Source: Flabesymbios commensalis (Eukaryota; Annelida; Polychaeta; Terebellida; Flabelligeridae). From it: DNA of 64,000 nucleotides. Below the pieces are notes generated by a model. That model did not search any database. It worked only from the letters and a program-made list of their open reading frames with translations, and had not been told where the DNA came from. A program made the position numbers and the translations under genes. Location: contig OZ024902.1 of NCBI GenBank assembly GCA_964017125.1, forward strand, positions 54,575,267-54,639,266. The letters run 5' to 3'. Every line of letters starts with the position of its first letter. Position 1 is the stretch's first letter. Shown one piece after another: positions 21,969 through 33,489 of this stretch.

Positions 21969-23690
21969 TCCTGTCCTGTCCTGTCCTGTCCTGTCCTGTC
22001 CTGTCCTGTCCTGTCCTGTCCTGTCCTGTCCTGTCCTGTCCTGTCCTGTCCTGTCCTGTCCTGTCCTGTCCTGTCCTGTCCTGTCCTGTCCTGTCCTGTC
22101 CTGTCCTGTCCTGTATTGTCTTGTCTTGTCCTGTTCTGTCCTGTCCTGTCCTGTCCTGTCCTGTCCTATCCTATCCTGTCCTGTCCTGTCCTGTCCTGTC
22201 CGGTCCTGTCCTGTCCTGCCCTGTCCTGTCCTGTCCTGTCTTGTCTTGTCTTGTCTTGTCTTGTCTTGCCTTGTCTTGCCTTGCAGTGTCCTGCACCATT
22301 TTCACCCTACCCTGGCTTACCCCAGCTGTGCTGCCCTGATCTTCGTTGCATTGCTCTCCACTATCCTATCCAGCCCAGTCCTGTCCTGTCCTGTCCTGCT
22401 ATGTCCTGCTCTGTTCTATCCTGTCATGTCCTGCCCTGGCATGCCCTTCCACCTGCTGTTCCTTGCCATGATGCACTGCCCCGTATCATTCCCCAGTCCA
22501 GTCCTGCCCAGCCCTGCCCTGAAATCTCCTACTCTGAAATGCCCAGCCCTGTCATATCCTACCCTGTCATACCCTGCCCTGCCCTGAAATGCACAGCCTC
22601 TGGCATACCCTGCCCTGCCCTCCTATACCATGCCCTGCCCAGCTCTGAAATGTCCTGCCCTGAAATGCCCAGCCTTGTCAAACCCTACCCTGCCATACCC
22701 TGCCCTGCCCTGCCGTGCCCTGTCATACCCTGCCATGCCCTGGAATGCGTAGCCCTGCCATACCCTGCCCTGCCCTCCTATACTTTGCCCTGCCCTGCCC
22801 CGCCCTGAGATGCCCTGCCCTGGAATGCACATCTCTGCCATACCCTGCCCTGCCCTCCCACATCATGTCCTGCCCTGCCCTGCTCTGAAATGACCTGCCC
22901 TGCAATGCACAGCCCTGTCATACCCTGCCCTGCCCTGCCCTGCCCTTCCCTGCCCTGCCATACCCTGCCCTTCCCTGCCCTGCCCTGCCCTGAAATGCCC
23001 TGCCCTGAAATGCCCTGTCATACCCTGCCCTGCCCTGAAATGCCCAGCCCTGCCATACCCTGCCCTGCCCTCTTATACCCTGCCCTGCCCTACCCTGCCC
23101 TGCCCTGCCCTGCCCTGCCCTGCCCTGCCCTGCCCTGCCCTGAGATGTCCTGCCCTGGCATGCCCAGCTCTGCCATACCCTGCCCTGCCTTCCTATACCC
23201 TGTCCTGCCCTGCCCTGCTCTGAAATGTCCTGCCCTGCCAAGCCCTGCCATACCCTGCCATGCCCTGCATCCCGATTGCCATGCCCTGTCATGTCCTGCC
23301 CTGAAATATCCTGCCCTGAAATGCCCTGCCCTATCATACCCTGCCATGTCATGCCATGCCCTGCCCTGTCCCTGTCCTGACATTCCTGCCCTGTCATGCT
23401 CTGCTCTGCTCTGCTCTGCTCTGCTCTGTCCTGCCCTGTCCTGTCATGCTCTGCCCTGCTCGGACCTGTCCTATCATGTCCTGCCTGCCCTGTCCTGGCA
23501 TTCCTGCCCTGCCCTGTCAGGCTCTGCTCTGCTCTGTCCTACCCTGTCCTGTCATGCTCTGTCCTGCACTGCTCGGTCCCCTGGCCTGTCCTGTCATACC
23601 CTGTCCTGCCTTGCCCTGCTCTCTCCTGTCCTGCTCCCAGCTCTGCTCTTCGTGACTCTGGTCTGCTCTGCTCTGCCCTATTCTTATCTG
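21969..23690 (+). repeat. pentanucleotide satellite (CCTGT)n grading into (CCCTG)n
   Basis: Almost pure TCCTG repeats from 21969 to about 22200, then increasingly mixed units (TCTTG, CCCTG) and a higher-order pattern with the words TGCCATACC and TGAAATG, ending in GCTCT-type units near 23690. A five-base unit keeps all frames open where no stop arises, which produces long Cys/Pro/Leu/Ser open frames on both strands; these are not genes. Confidence 0.95.
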
Positions 23691-23763
23691 CACTACTCGG
23701 CTCTAACGTTACGTAGGCCTATATAATGATCAGTTGGAACGATTTACCAATCCATATAAAGAC

Positions 23764-23861
23764 AAATACTTTTACCTAATGTTGTTTTAATGTCGGCCCA
23801 CCGTCGTCGACGCCATACAACACTAAACTAACAATGGGTCAACGCCTCGTATTTGCCGGGC
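23764..23861. repeat. family A foldback, decayed
   Basis: TGTTGTTTTAATGTCGGCCC and TAACAATGGGTCAACGCCTC. The left terminus is lost; the right ends TTTGCCGGG. Confidence 0.6.
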
Positions 23862-23864
23862 TAA

Positions 23865-24235
23865 AGACATCGCTAACTCTGTCACGGAGACCACCATAGT
23901 GAGAAATGAATGGTAGTTTTTACAATAATGTTTCCATGACCTCTAATTGATATTTGTGATCTTTTCAGTAGAATGCTCTAGTGGTGTGCACTTTGTATTG
24001 TATGTCTGGTCAATGGTGTTCACGGATTCTGCTTATCGGGCTCATGGCAATAACAAAAACATTTTCGATCCCGCTTGTCTCACATGTTTTTTTACGGTTG
24101 GCAGCATTGAGTGCAAAACCTGAAAGACTGAATAGTGTCTAGTTCACCAGCACGGTGTAGGTGGTCGTGTGTTGGCTTGAAGATAAAATGCGGCCAGCAG
24201 CCCCTTCTGACGCCATGACCTTTAATTCCCAGCAG
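23865..24235. other. no feature seen
   Basis: No frame, repeat or motif recognised. Confidence 0.35.
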
Positions 24236-24237
24236 AC

Positions 24238-24333
24238 ACAAGACGTCGAATCAATGTTGGCTTAACGTTGGTCCACCGTCATAGACGGTGGACCAGCGTT
24301 GAGCCAACATTGATTCGACGTCTTGTGCCTGGG
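24238..24333. repeat. family A foldback (GTTGAATCAA subtype)
   Basis: CCCAGCAGACACAAGACGTC and mirror around CCGTCATAGACGG; very good arm pairing. Confidence 0.9.
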
Positions 24334-24504
24334 CTGTCTCTGGCCTCAACGCTTACCCTATGATCGACGTATCGATTCTGGCTATCGTCCCCCCTAGTCC
24401 TCGGTGCGCCTTGTCATCAGTCAGTACCTAGAGGCTGGAGCTGCGTGCACCGGCATTCTGGGTTGTCTTTGATGCCTGCTGGCCGCTTGTACGTACGTGC
24501 TTTC

Positions 24505-24597
24505 CAGTAAACACACAACATTTTGTGTAACATTTGTACAGTGTTGGACCAGCATCGAAGACGTGGGCCGACGTTGTACAAATGTGATACAAATGGG
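24505..24597. repeat. family A foldback (CATTTGTATAA subtype)
   Basis: CCAGTAAACACACAAC...GTTGTACAAATGTGATACAA; the right terminus is lost. Confidence 0.75.
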
Positions 24598-24848
24598 CTC
24601 TCTATGGCGACGCTTGCCCAGCGATCAGCTAATTTCACTGCGGTTTCAGTGACGTCAATCACGACTGTAGTTGTAGTGTGCTCGCAGTTTTGGTGATATT
24701 GCTTAGTTTTTGTTCTGGGTCAGATGGACAATAAAATGTGGTCTATTATCTGATTATGTTTTCATTATAAACATTTATATTCATTTTCTCATTATTACTA
24801 AAACAATGATCTCTTGATGCAGGTAAGCAAACATAAAGTGAATTAATT

Positions 24849-25212
24849 AGTGAGTGAGTGAGTGAGTGAGTGAGTGAGTGAGTGAGTGAGTGAGTGAGTG
24901 AGTGAGTGAGTTTGTGAGTGGGTTTAGGCCACCTTTGTGCACATATAGGCCAGGCTATACTGGACCAGGAGGACCTCCAGAGGATGATGCTATGACACTG
25001 CCCTCCAGACACAGGATTCGAAATTTGCGCCCTGTCTGAGGCCGAGCACGCTACCTCTCGGTCACGGAGGCTCCCCACAAAAATTGAATGTTTACGAATG
25101 GACCAGGAAGAAACATTTTGTTTCTTTGAAACTTGAAGGCGGGGTTCGAACCCGCGATCTCCAACTTTCAAAGCAGGCAGCTTTTCACACTGCACCAGGG
25201 TATCCGCCCCGT
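24849..25212 (-). mobile_element. two-headed tRNA-derived SINE, best copy
   Basis: Read on the minus strand: head 1 GGGCGGATACCCTGGTGCAG (A-box region) and GCGGGTTCGAACCCCGCC (B box); a linker; head 2 CCGTGACCGAGAGGTAGCGT and AATTTCGAATCCTG; body; tail of about 15 CACT units (24849-24910). Both heads point the same way and each has spacing like a tRNA. Other copies: 15866-16062, 19935-20270, 31941-32035. Confidence 0.85.
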
Positions 25213-25314
25213 AGTACCATAGTGCACTCGCTGCTCCCACACTACTGAGGACACTGACTTGTTAATCCCAAGATTGCAATATCTTGAGCAAACGTCAGCT
25301 GAAAATGGTACCAA

Positions 25315-25556
25315 CAAGCCTGAATTTACCATTGTCATCTTCATCCACTACAAGCCGCGAATTGCTGTCGCAATTCTCGACTTGTAGTGGATGAAGATGA
25401 TTTGATGTGATTTAAAAATTTAAGAAAATTGCCATGAATTGGTAAACCAGTTTTATGTAAATTTTCGTTCTAAAACCACTGGTTGTAGGCAAAATAATTC
25501 TGTATTCAGGGATGTAAAGTTATGCTTCAATGCATCGTGAGGGCTTAAAGGGTCAA
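25315..25556 (-). mobile_element. family B TTAA MITE
   Basis: Reverse copy. The internal hairpin is CATCTTCATCCACTACAAG with mirror; the right end is GAGGGCTTAAAGGG followed by TCAA. The left terminus is truncated. Confidence 0.85.
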
Positions 25557-25559
25557 TGA

Positions 25560-26515
25560 GCTGAGAAGTCAACATTCTTTTACAGGCAGAAGATATGATC
25601 ATTATCTGTGAACTTACATCACGCTCGACTACCCCATGTGTGAATCGCACGACGACCCTACGCCTCTGATTTTGCTGGCACGAGACTGCAGCCGTCCCAA
25701 CACGCCAGCACGCCATGTCAGTGACGTAAACGGTTGCCAAGAAACGCAGCGTAAAGTGGGCGATCAGGGATAAGGCTGGGCTGGCTGGCAGCAAAGGAGC
25801 AGGTTTCTCTAATTAGATTTGCGACACCCCGCGTACGTGCGTGCGTGCGCTCTCAGATCCCCTTTGTCCCAATCCAGAAGGATGTCCGCTCTGAGTCAGG
25901 ATCTGTGCGTGTTCTGGCTGTGTACACGCTTAAAATCAAATTATCTAAGTCGCGTACACCTAACAGTTGTGGTAAATTCCAACCAATAATCACGTGATAA
26001 ATAATCACTTAAATCATAGCGTAATAAATAGGCCTATGCCACCCCAGAAATTTTAGCTGAACGTTATTTTAATGTTCAATAACACAGAGGTAGCCTAGGC
26101 CTACAACAAGTCATAACCTGATAACGAGTTCTGCGCCGGCTCATGTTGCCCACTTTGATATCATCATTTCCAGCTGACAGAAGTATATTATCTCAACGGG
26201 CAATGCAGAAATAAATGCTTCTTGCACTGCAGTAGTAGAGCGGGAAATATCAATATGACGTGTAGGATGCCTAATGAGCTACTTCCACCCACCCTTATTA
26301 AAGTATTTCCTCCGATACCGTATCGATCTTTTCTTCAACATTTCCTTATTGGCTAATGCGATCTCCGGTGCGGGGGCTGATGTATGGATTGGTAAATCTC
26401 AGCCTGGCTTCAAAGTCTACAGTGTATTACACAATAAAATACAATTGACCTACCCCAATAAAATACCCTACTCCCGCCTGGTGTTGTAATTAAATCAACA
26501 CTGTTACACATTTAA
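25560..26515. other. no feature seen
   Basis: No gene or repeat recognised apart from a GTGCGTGCGTGC run near 25837. The frame at 26274-26489 shows no known motif. Confidence 0.35.
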
Positions 26516-26517
26516 AC

Positions 26518-26759
26518 CCTTTCAGGCCTGAATTTACCATTGTCATCTTCATCCACTACAAGCCGCGAATTGCTGTCGCAATTCTCGACTTGTAGTGGAT
26601 GAAGATGATTGGATGTGGTTTAAAAATTAAAGAAAATTGCCATGTATTGGTAACCAGTTTCACGGGAATTTTCGTTCTAAAACCTGTTGTTGTGGGAAAA
26701 TTAAGTCTGTTTTCAGGGATGTAAAATGATGCTTTAATGCATCGTGAAGGCTTAAAGGG
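26518..26759 (-). mobile_element. family B TTAA MITE
   Basis: CCCTTTCAGGCC...GGCTTAAAGGG followed by TTAA; same internal hairpin as the other B copies. Confidence 0.88.
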
Positions 26760-26764
26760 TTAAT

Positions 26765-27290
26765 GCAATTAAGTGCCAGATGGGCACATGAACACACAGA
26801 GAAAATGCGCATATAGCCAAAATACGAGAAATCGTTGTGTCTACACGTTGTCGCTCACAATATGTTCGCCCCTCTGGGGGCCTGGGGCCTACGTTCCCAT
26901 CATTACGCACACCATATCGTTCTTGACCAGTTTCAACGCTTGGCCAGCATTGAACTAACATTGATTCAGCCTCTTGTGTAAACCAGAAGCGCTTCCAGTA
27001 GGTTTGTTAAAATTTAAATGGCCTTTGGCCACCGTTTAATGCCATTTTACTTGTGCAAAATAGTTTAACTGTCAATGGCTAGGTGATTTGCATGACCATG
27101 ATATAACATACATTCTCCGTTCTTGTAGTATAATGGATGTTAAACATTTTCATCAGCGATATTCATCTAATGCATCTTATAAATGATCCACAAAGCAATG
27201 AATGCATTAACATATGTGAAGTTCGTATAAATGCGAAATTGCAAAGGAAGTGATTTTAGCAAATTCACATAAATGCAAATTGGCTAATTT
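26765..27290. other. no gene seen; half of a family A element
   Basis: 26927-26985 carries a single family A arm (CTTGGCCAGCATTGAACTAA). The rest is unremarkable. Confidence 0.4.
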
Positions 27291-27292
27291 AG

Positions 27293-28273
27293 GTTACACC
27301 TTGTGTCAACTAATATTTAAAAAGCATGGCGTATACTACCATAAATATGCTGACGATATTCAATTGTATGTCATCTTCGACCCAGCCATCCCTGGAGACA
27401 GAGAAAGAGCTATCGCCCGCATGGAGGCATGTGTCAAGGATATCAGGGAGTGGATGGCTCCGTGGTGGCTGAAGTTGAATGATGACAAAACCGAAATGCT
27501 CATCAAAACATCACTTGAGACAGTACGGTGTATGTCCCATTACTATTGGTGACAGTGTCATCCCAGCCGTAGAAGATGTGCGTAACTTAGGTGTGAAGAT
27601 GGATCAGCATCTGTCCATGTCACAGCAGGTGACAGCAGTATGTGCGGCTTGTAATTACCACCTTTACAGACTGTCGTCCATTCGTCGGTACCTGACTACT
27701 AACGCCATCAGGAACGCCTGGACTACTGTAATTCACTACTGGCGGCCCTCCCTCCCACGCAGATTGCTCAGCTCCAGCGTGTGCAGAACAAAGCTGCTCG
27801 TTTGGTGACACGGACGTTTCTACGTGACCACATAACACCAGTGCTACGTGACCTGCACTGGCTATCAGTTGAATGCATAAAATATAAAACATTAGTAACA
27901 GTTTTTAAATGCATTCATGATATGGCTCCTTTATACCTCAAAGAACGCCTGCATATCCATTCTCGTGATAGCAGATTGCGCCAGTCTGGTAGACTTATTT
28001 TACGCCAGCCTATAGCTCGGAAGTGTGTTGGAGAACAGTCTTTTAAAGTTGTGGTACCCAAATCTGGAATACAAGACCAGAGGAGCTGCGGGCAGCTCAG
28101 TTACTGAATGTTTTTAAGCGTCAGTTAAAGACACATTTATTTAACATTTATTTTAATTAATTAGAATAATATTATTCCTTTTACATATATATATTTTTAG
28201 TTGTACAGCGCCTTGATCCACTGAGTGGGAGTAGGCGCTTTTAAAAGAACTGTTAATAAATAAAATAAATAAA
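27293..28273 (+). mobile_element. CR1/L2-like LINE, 5'-truncated and frameshifted
   Basis: The 3' part of a non-LTR reverse transcriptase. The catalytic YADD is in KYADDIQLY (27346-27357 for YADD), then WWLKLNDDKTEML, DVRNLGVKMDQHLSMS, YHLYRLSSIRRYL, VQNKAARLVTRT, HITPVLRDLHWLSV, all typical spacing for the CR1/L2 group. At least three frame changes (near 27540, 27710-27780 and 28064) separate these blocks. The 3' end has TTGTACAGCGCCTTGATCC, a common LINE tail motif, then AAATAAATAAA. Everything upstream of the RT palm is missing. It is a dead copy. Confidence 0.9.
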
Positions 28274-28639
28274 CTACACTTCCATGCAGTGCTTGACTCA
28301 GTCTACAGTGCCCTGCTGGCGTGCAGTGTATGTGTCAACCAGGGCTCCCACGGTCATGGAAGATCACAAAAAAACATGGAGAATGAAAAAAATAAAATAT
28401 AGGTCGAGAAAAGTCATAACATTAAAATTTGACAAAAAGTCACAGAGAAGATTATCAGAAAAATAATTTCTCTCGCATTTCGTTTGAGAAAAATGTGTTG
28501 ATTAGGCCAACACACTTTTGACACATAATGATACCGACATCCAGCTAGCTGTAAAAAATAATACATGTATAAAGTAAGAAACGGCTTTTGTGTGTGTGTG
28601 AACGTGGGTATAGATGGGGTCACTGTGGTGGTGGACGCT

Positions 28640-30744
28640 GGACTAGTGATTTCGGACCTCGACCATTTCGGACCTAGTGATTTCGGACGCCAAACGGTGA
28701 TTTCGGACGGCGTGCGGTGAAATCGGACGGTGACTTCGGATGGTGTGTGGTGAATTCGGACGCCGGGTGAATTCGGACGGTGATTTCGGACGGTGTGCGG
28801 TGAATTTGGACGCCTAACTTAGTAGCCTTTTATATCACAATTTTGGTACTAATATCGTTAATTTCGGACGGTGATTTCGGACGGTGAGATGTATAAAAAA
28901 CCTTAGCAGAGTAGACCTACTCTTGTATAGGACTATTCCTGTACTAATATCGATAATTTAGTACTGTAATTTCGGGCGTTATTATGCATAAAGAAGCATA
29001 ATATAATTATATAGTTATCTTTTTTTTTTAAATTTTATGCATATCATTTTAGAAATATAAAAAATCAGTGATATACCGGTACAGTTATGATACATATGTA
29101 CATAAGAACGTTTGTCATCGTCATATAGGCGTATCATTTTATATATACAAAATATATTTCCATACATATATTCATACAATATAATAGAATTTGTAATTTT
29201 TATGGAAAGAGTTTATATTGTACCCCTCCGTCATTAAGTTTTATATGAATGACGGAAACCTTTATTATGGCCCAGAGGGGTACAAAATAAACTTTTTCCA
29301 ATTTTTAGTATTATTATTAACATTTTCAGGACCCTAGCACGTTATTAACGGAGACTAATACAATGTTAATACAATTATTATTTAAACAAAAATAATATAT
29401 TTTAGGATGTTGACTGTGATCATCAGCAGAATAAGGGTTAATTACTTGCTGATAACGCGTGCCGCGATTTAAGACCCTTTACAGTCCGCGTGCTGCAATA
29501 TTGTGTTATAATTATACAACACAACAGCCCACTTTGTAGTTGATTTTGCAACTGAGCTTAATCGGATTTAAAGTAATTATTAATGCATGTTCAATTTTAA
29601 AACAAATAATTGACGTGGAATACACGTCTTGTTATCATGGTTATCGGGACGCAGAGGGTTAACGATCCGGTGTGTCTGCGTTCACGGCCCGCGCGTCCAG
29701 CACAGACGGACCGGTGTCACACATAAATGTTGATGGTTTGGGCATAAAATATTCACTCAAAATCAGCAACTATTTCTCATTGACTGTATGAAGAGAAAAA
29801 TTGGCTATGTGAAAATACGGTATGTCAGCACCGTTTCTAAGTTGCTGTATGTAACTGTCTATTTCAATCGAACAACACGATAATAATTTTTTTATGAAAA
29901 AAAAATAGATTATAATCTGTTGGGTATTTCCCATATCGCCCCCTTAGATATGAAAGGGTGTATCTGCCACTTTGTAAAGTGGCAGATACACCCTTTCATA
30001 TCCAAGGGGACGATATGTACATCTTAAGCTGCATACATGTTTAATAAGATAACATACTTTCGACCTTGGTAACGGTGCTGACAAGTACGTTATAACAATC
30101 ACATACGGCCAAGCTATTCAAATTATTCCTGCGCCATAAATAATAGTTGTTAACCTCCAATTTATTTATTATCGAAATTCTAAATTGATTGTTTTCCCAC
30201 GAAGAAAAAAATAAATTCACCATAAAAAAACCTCCTTTTTTTGTAGTCCCAAAATGTGCTCCAATTTCATAATTATCCATATGTTTCCCGCACCAAAACC
30301 AAAGATAGAATAACTTCGATTACTATATATATCTAAAAAAAATATTTATGATAATATATATCTATATTTTGTATTATTAATGATGTGTTTAGAAAGATGA
30401 CAGAGTATATTATATTGTATAGCTATTTATGTATGTATGTATATTTGTATAGATAAAATGATATTTCTATATATTTTATTTAACATATTGGGCTTCCTTA
30501 TAAATATTACCGTCTGAAATTACTGATATTAGTACAGGAATAGTCATATAAAAGAGTACTCTGTGTTTTTATACATATCTCCGTCCGAAATCACCATCCG
30601 CACACCATCCGAAATCACTGTCCGAATTCACCGGGGCGTCCGGATTCACCGCACACCGTCTGATTTCACTGCACACCGTCCGAAATCACCGATTGGCGTC
30701 CGAAATCACCAGTCCGAAATAGTCGAAGTCCGAAATAACCGGAC
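28640..30744. mobile_element. 2.1 kb DNA element with long inverted ends of TTTCGGAC repeats
   Basis: The left end (28640-28890) is an array of GTGATTTCGGACGG-like units; the right end (30575-30744) is the reverse complement array. Homology of the two ends continues inward through GACTATTCCTGTACTAATAT (about 28931-28950 and 30527-30546). The inside is AT-rich with no transposase frame, and holds hairpin H copy 3 and a small inverted repeat (29209-29296, TTGTACCCCTC facing GAGGGGTACAA). It is a non-autonomous or gutted element; the superfamily is not identified. Confidence 0.78.
29937..30012. repeat. 75 bp hairpin family H, copy 3
   Basis: Same stem as 20626-20701 with intact outer arms (CTTAGATATGAAAGGG and CCCTTTCATATCCAAG). 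It is nested in the TTTCGGAC element. Confidence 0.9.
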
Positions 30745-30771
30745 ACTGTTTTAAATGCGGGCCTACATTTT

Positions 30772-31936
30772 TATGCCTCCGCCGCTAAACGAACGAAGGC
30801 ATTATGTTCTCGGTTCGTCCGTCCGTCCGTCTGGTCATTATTTTCATCGCTATAATTCAATAACATGATAACAACTGAAGCTAACAGTTTCATTATAATA
30901 CCAGTGATAGACCTCATGAAAGTCTAGGTCATGTTCAGAGATGGGTGACCTTCACTTCTTCGTCAAGGTCACAGATAATAGAAGAACGCCTGCTGTACGC
31001 CGCCAGCTTTGGCTGCTACGCCAACATAGTCCAACGGATTGAATTAATAATTTATACAAACATTCAATCCCTCCGGCAAAAGTTTTTTTTATCAAAGGTC
31101 ATGTTTATAGGTGAAGGATTAAAAAAAATGTTTTGTTAACGCGATAACTTGGAAAATAATTATTGCATCACTCAATTTTTTTATGTGAAGTTACCCATGA
31201 GTATGGAGATGACCTGATTATATTTTCAGCTTTCCACCGATAATTAAAATGGCCGCCAGCTGGCGACCAATTTTTTTTTCGACTCAAACATTTTTTTTCA
31301 CAAATCACAGTAGTGCTTTGAAACTTGATATATAGGTCTTCGGTGTCTGCGAGTCTATTGGTATTGTCCATTTACATGTGCGATCGAAAACGAGGCTACG
31401 GCGGCCATATTGATTTTGTCAAACCGCCGTACACCGCTAGCTTTGGCTACCACGCCAACATAGTCCAACAGATTGAATTCATAATTTATACAAATATTCA
31501 ACCCCCCGCCCCCCCGACAAATTTTTTTTACCAAAGATCAAGGTCATAGTTCAAGGATTCGAAAAAATGTTTACTTAACGCGATAACTCGGAAAATAATA
31601 ATTGCATCTCTCCTATTCTTTGTGTCCAGTTACTTATGACTATGGAGATGACCTGATTAGATTTTCAGCTTTTCACCGATAATCAAAATGGCCGCCAACT
31701 GGCGACTACATTTTCCGACTTGATTATGTTTTCTTTAATTCAGTAGTGCTTTGAAACTTAGTATATAATATAGGTCTTCGGTGTCTGCAAATCGGTATTG
31801 TCCGTATTCATGTGCGCCCCAAAAAAAGGCTACGGCGGCCATATTGATTTTACCAAGCTGCCGTACGCGCCAGTACAGCTTTGGCCACTACGCCAACATT
31901 GTCATCACGATAGACTAGGCCTGATGGCGGAGGCAT
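30772..31936. mobile_element. 1.2 kb element with 12 bp inverted ends TATGCCTCCGCC
   Basis: Perfect 12 bp ends TATGCCTCCGCC and GGCGGAGGCATA, so TA may be the target duplication. Near the left end is a GTCCGTCCGTCC run. The interior is two tandem units of about 434 bp (30993-31425 and 31428-31857), each with GCTTTGGCTNCNACGCCAAC and AAAATGGCCGCC, plus the start of a third. No transposase frame is visible. Confidence 0.75.
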
Positions 31937-31940
31937 ACAA

Positions 31941-32035
31941 TTGAAACTTGAAGGCCAGAGTGGGGTTAGAACCCGGAATCTCCTACTACTACCTTCAAGC
32001 AGGCAGCTTTAACTACTGCACCAGGGCCCCTGCCA
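31941..32035 (-). mobile_element. tRNA-derived SINE, first head only
   Basis: On the minus strand GGGGCCCTGGTGCAGTAGTT and GGGTTCTAACCCCACTCTGG, matching head 1 of 24849-25212. It begins four bases after the end of the preceding element. Confidence 0.65.
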
Positions 32036-32039
32036 AGAC

Positions 32040-33488
32040 TATGTTGAAGCAGTAGCCATAACAAATGGCGGCGAACGAAGAGCTCGACAATTCCCCTTCA
32101 GGCACAACCGGCAGAGGGGTCAAAAACACTAAAAGCGACATAATCAGGCAAAGATAGTCATATTCATCTCCTCGCTATGTCCATAATCTGTCAACATGTC
32201 CATAGACTAGTATTGCGTAATTTTTGAAAATGTTAGTTGCTCAATTACCAGTAAAAAGAGAAATAAGGACGAAATATAATTTCAGACATGCATGTCCAAA
32301 ATAAGAGATACATGAATAACTGACAAACGGGCTTTTCGGTAGACTTGTTACGTTGCCACAGCAACTCAAAATTTAAAAGACTTACGCAATTCTAGTCTAT
32401 AGACATGTTGATATATTATGGATTTAATATTATGAGGAGTCAAAATAAAATGCGTTCGCCACAAACGATCATTTATACCTGACAAGCACCAACTAATTTA
32501 GAAAGAAGCTAACCAATGGTTTTAGATGTTTTTCTCAAACAGAAGACGGAACGTTTAAAATGGATCATGTTATCTTGTAAAAACAATGATACTTTCAATA
32601 ATTTGGTAAGAATTTTATTCCATCATATTATTCATGCATTTGCATAACCAATCACTCATTCTAAACGTGTTTACACAATAGATTATACACAAGTCATTTT
32701 GTTAGATCCTAAGTCAATTTTAAACTAGGTACAACGCATTCTCAGAGAATTGATAGCACAAACAAAATATAAGGTATTTTTCTCCCAACAAAATAACATT
32801 ATGATAATAATAATAATTCATATAATAATAACTTGTTGTTAGTACTCGTACGCTCCTTTTCGAGCTTTTGTGAAAACCTCGTTGTTGGTAGTGTATGGTA
32901 ATTATTACAGACTGCGCTACATTGCATGTACAAACATAAGTTCGTAAAAAAATAGAGCAAGTGAAGGCAATGCACATCAATATTACATATACTATAATTG
33001 AATTAATATAATGAGAAACATAACAAAAAGTACAAAACAAGTCATCAGCGTGGGTAAATAATCAATTTTCAGAAGGGTTTTTTCTTTTCAAATGTAACTT
33101 TTTAATTGATATAGCTGCAAATATTATGAATTGCATTGAAATATTTCAGCATTAAGTTGTTGTCAACAATTAATTAGTGTGAGAAAAAAAATAGTCCGGT
33201 AAAACAAGGATCCGAATTCCAATTGAATACCATGTTGAACGAGTTGGATTTACAAAAGAAATGAACGTTCATCGTCAAAATTATTTTAAACGGGTTTACC
33301 ACACAACAAATGACATGTTAATGTGTGGCTAATGCTATTTTGCGTCATAAAATTAAGAGAAAAAAATAATACGAATGAAAATAATTTATCCAGGTATTCC
33401 AAAAAGGTGTCTATTTGCAATCTAGCCGGCACAATATACAATTGTTTCACCAGGAAAACACGAAACATCCCTATATATTTATTAATTA
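32040..33488. other. AT-rich intergenic DNA, no feature seen
   Basis: An ATAATAATAAT stretch near 32795-32830 and otherwise nothing recognisable. The frame at 32720-33040 on the minus strand is AT-driven and carries no motif. Confidence 0.4.
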
Positions 33489-33489
33489 A

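Noticed and set aside
21913-23726. Several long Cys/Pro/Leu-rich or Arg/Gly/Gln-rich open frames on both strands
   Set aside because: They are by-products of a five-base satellite, which stays open in many frames.
24849-25212. Genuine tRNA gene on the minus strand near 25210-25130
   Set aside because: The A-box region departs from a functional tRNA, the acceptor stem does not pair convincingly, and the sequence continues into a SINE with a second head.
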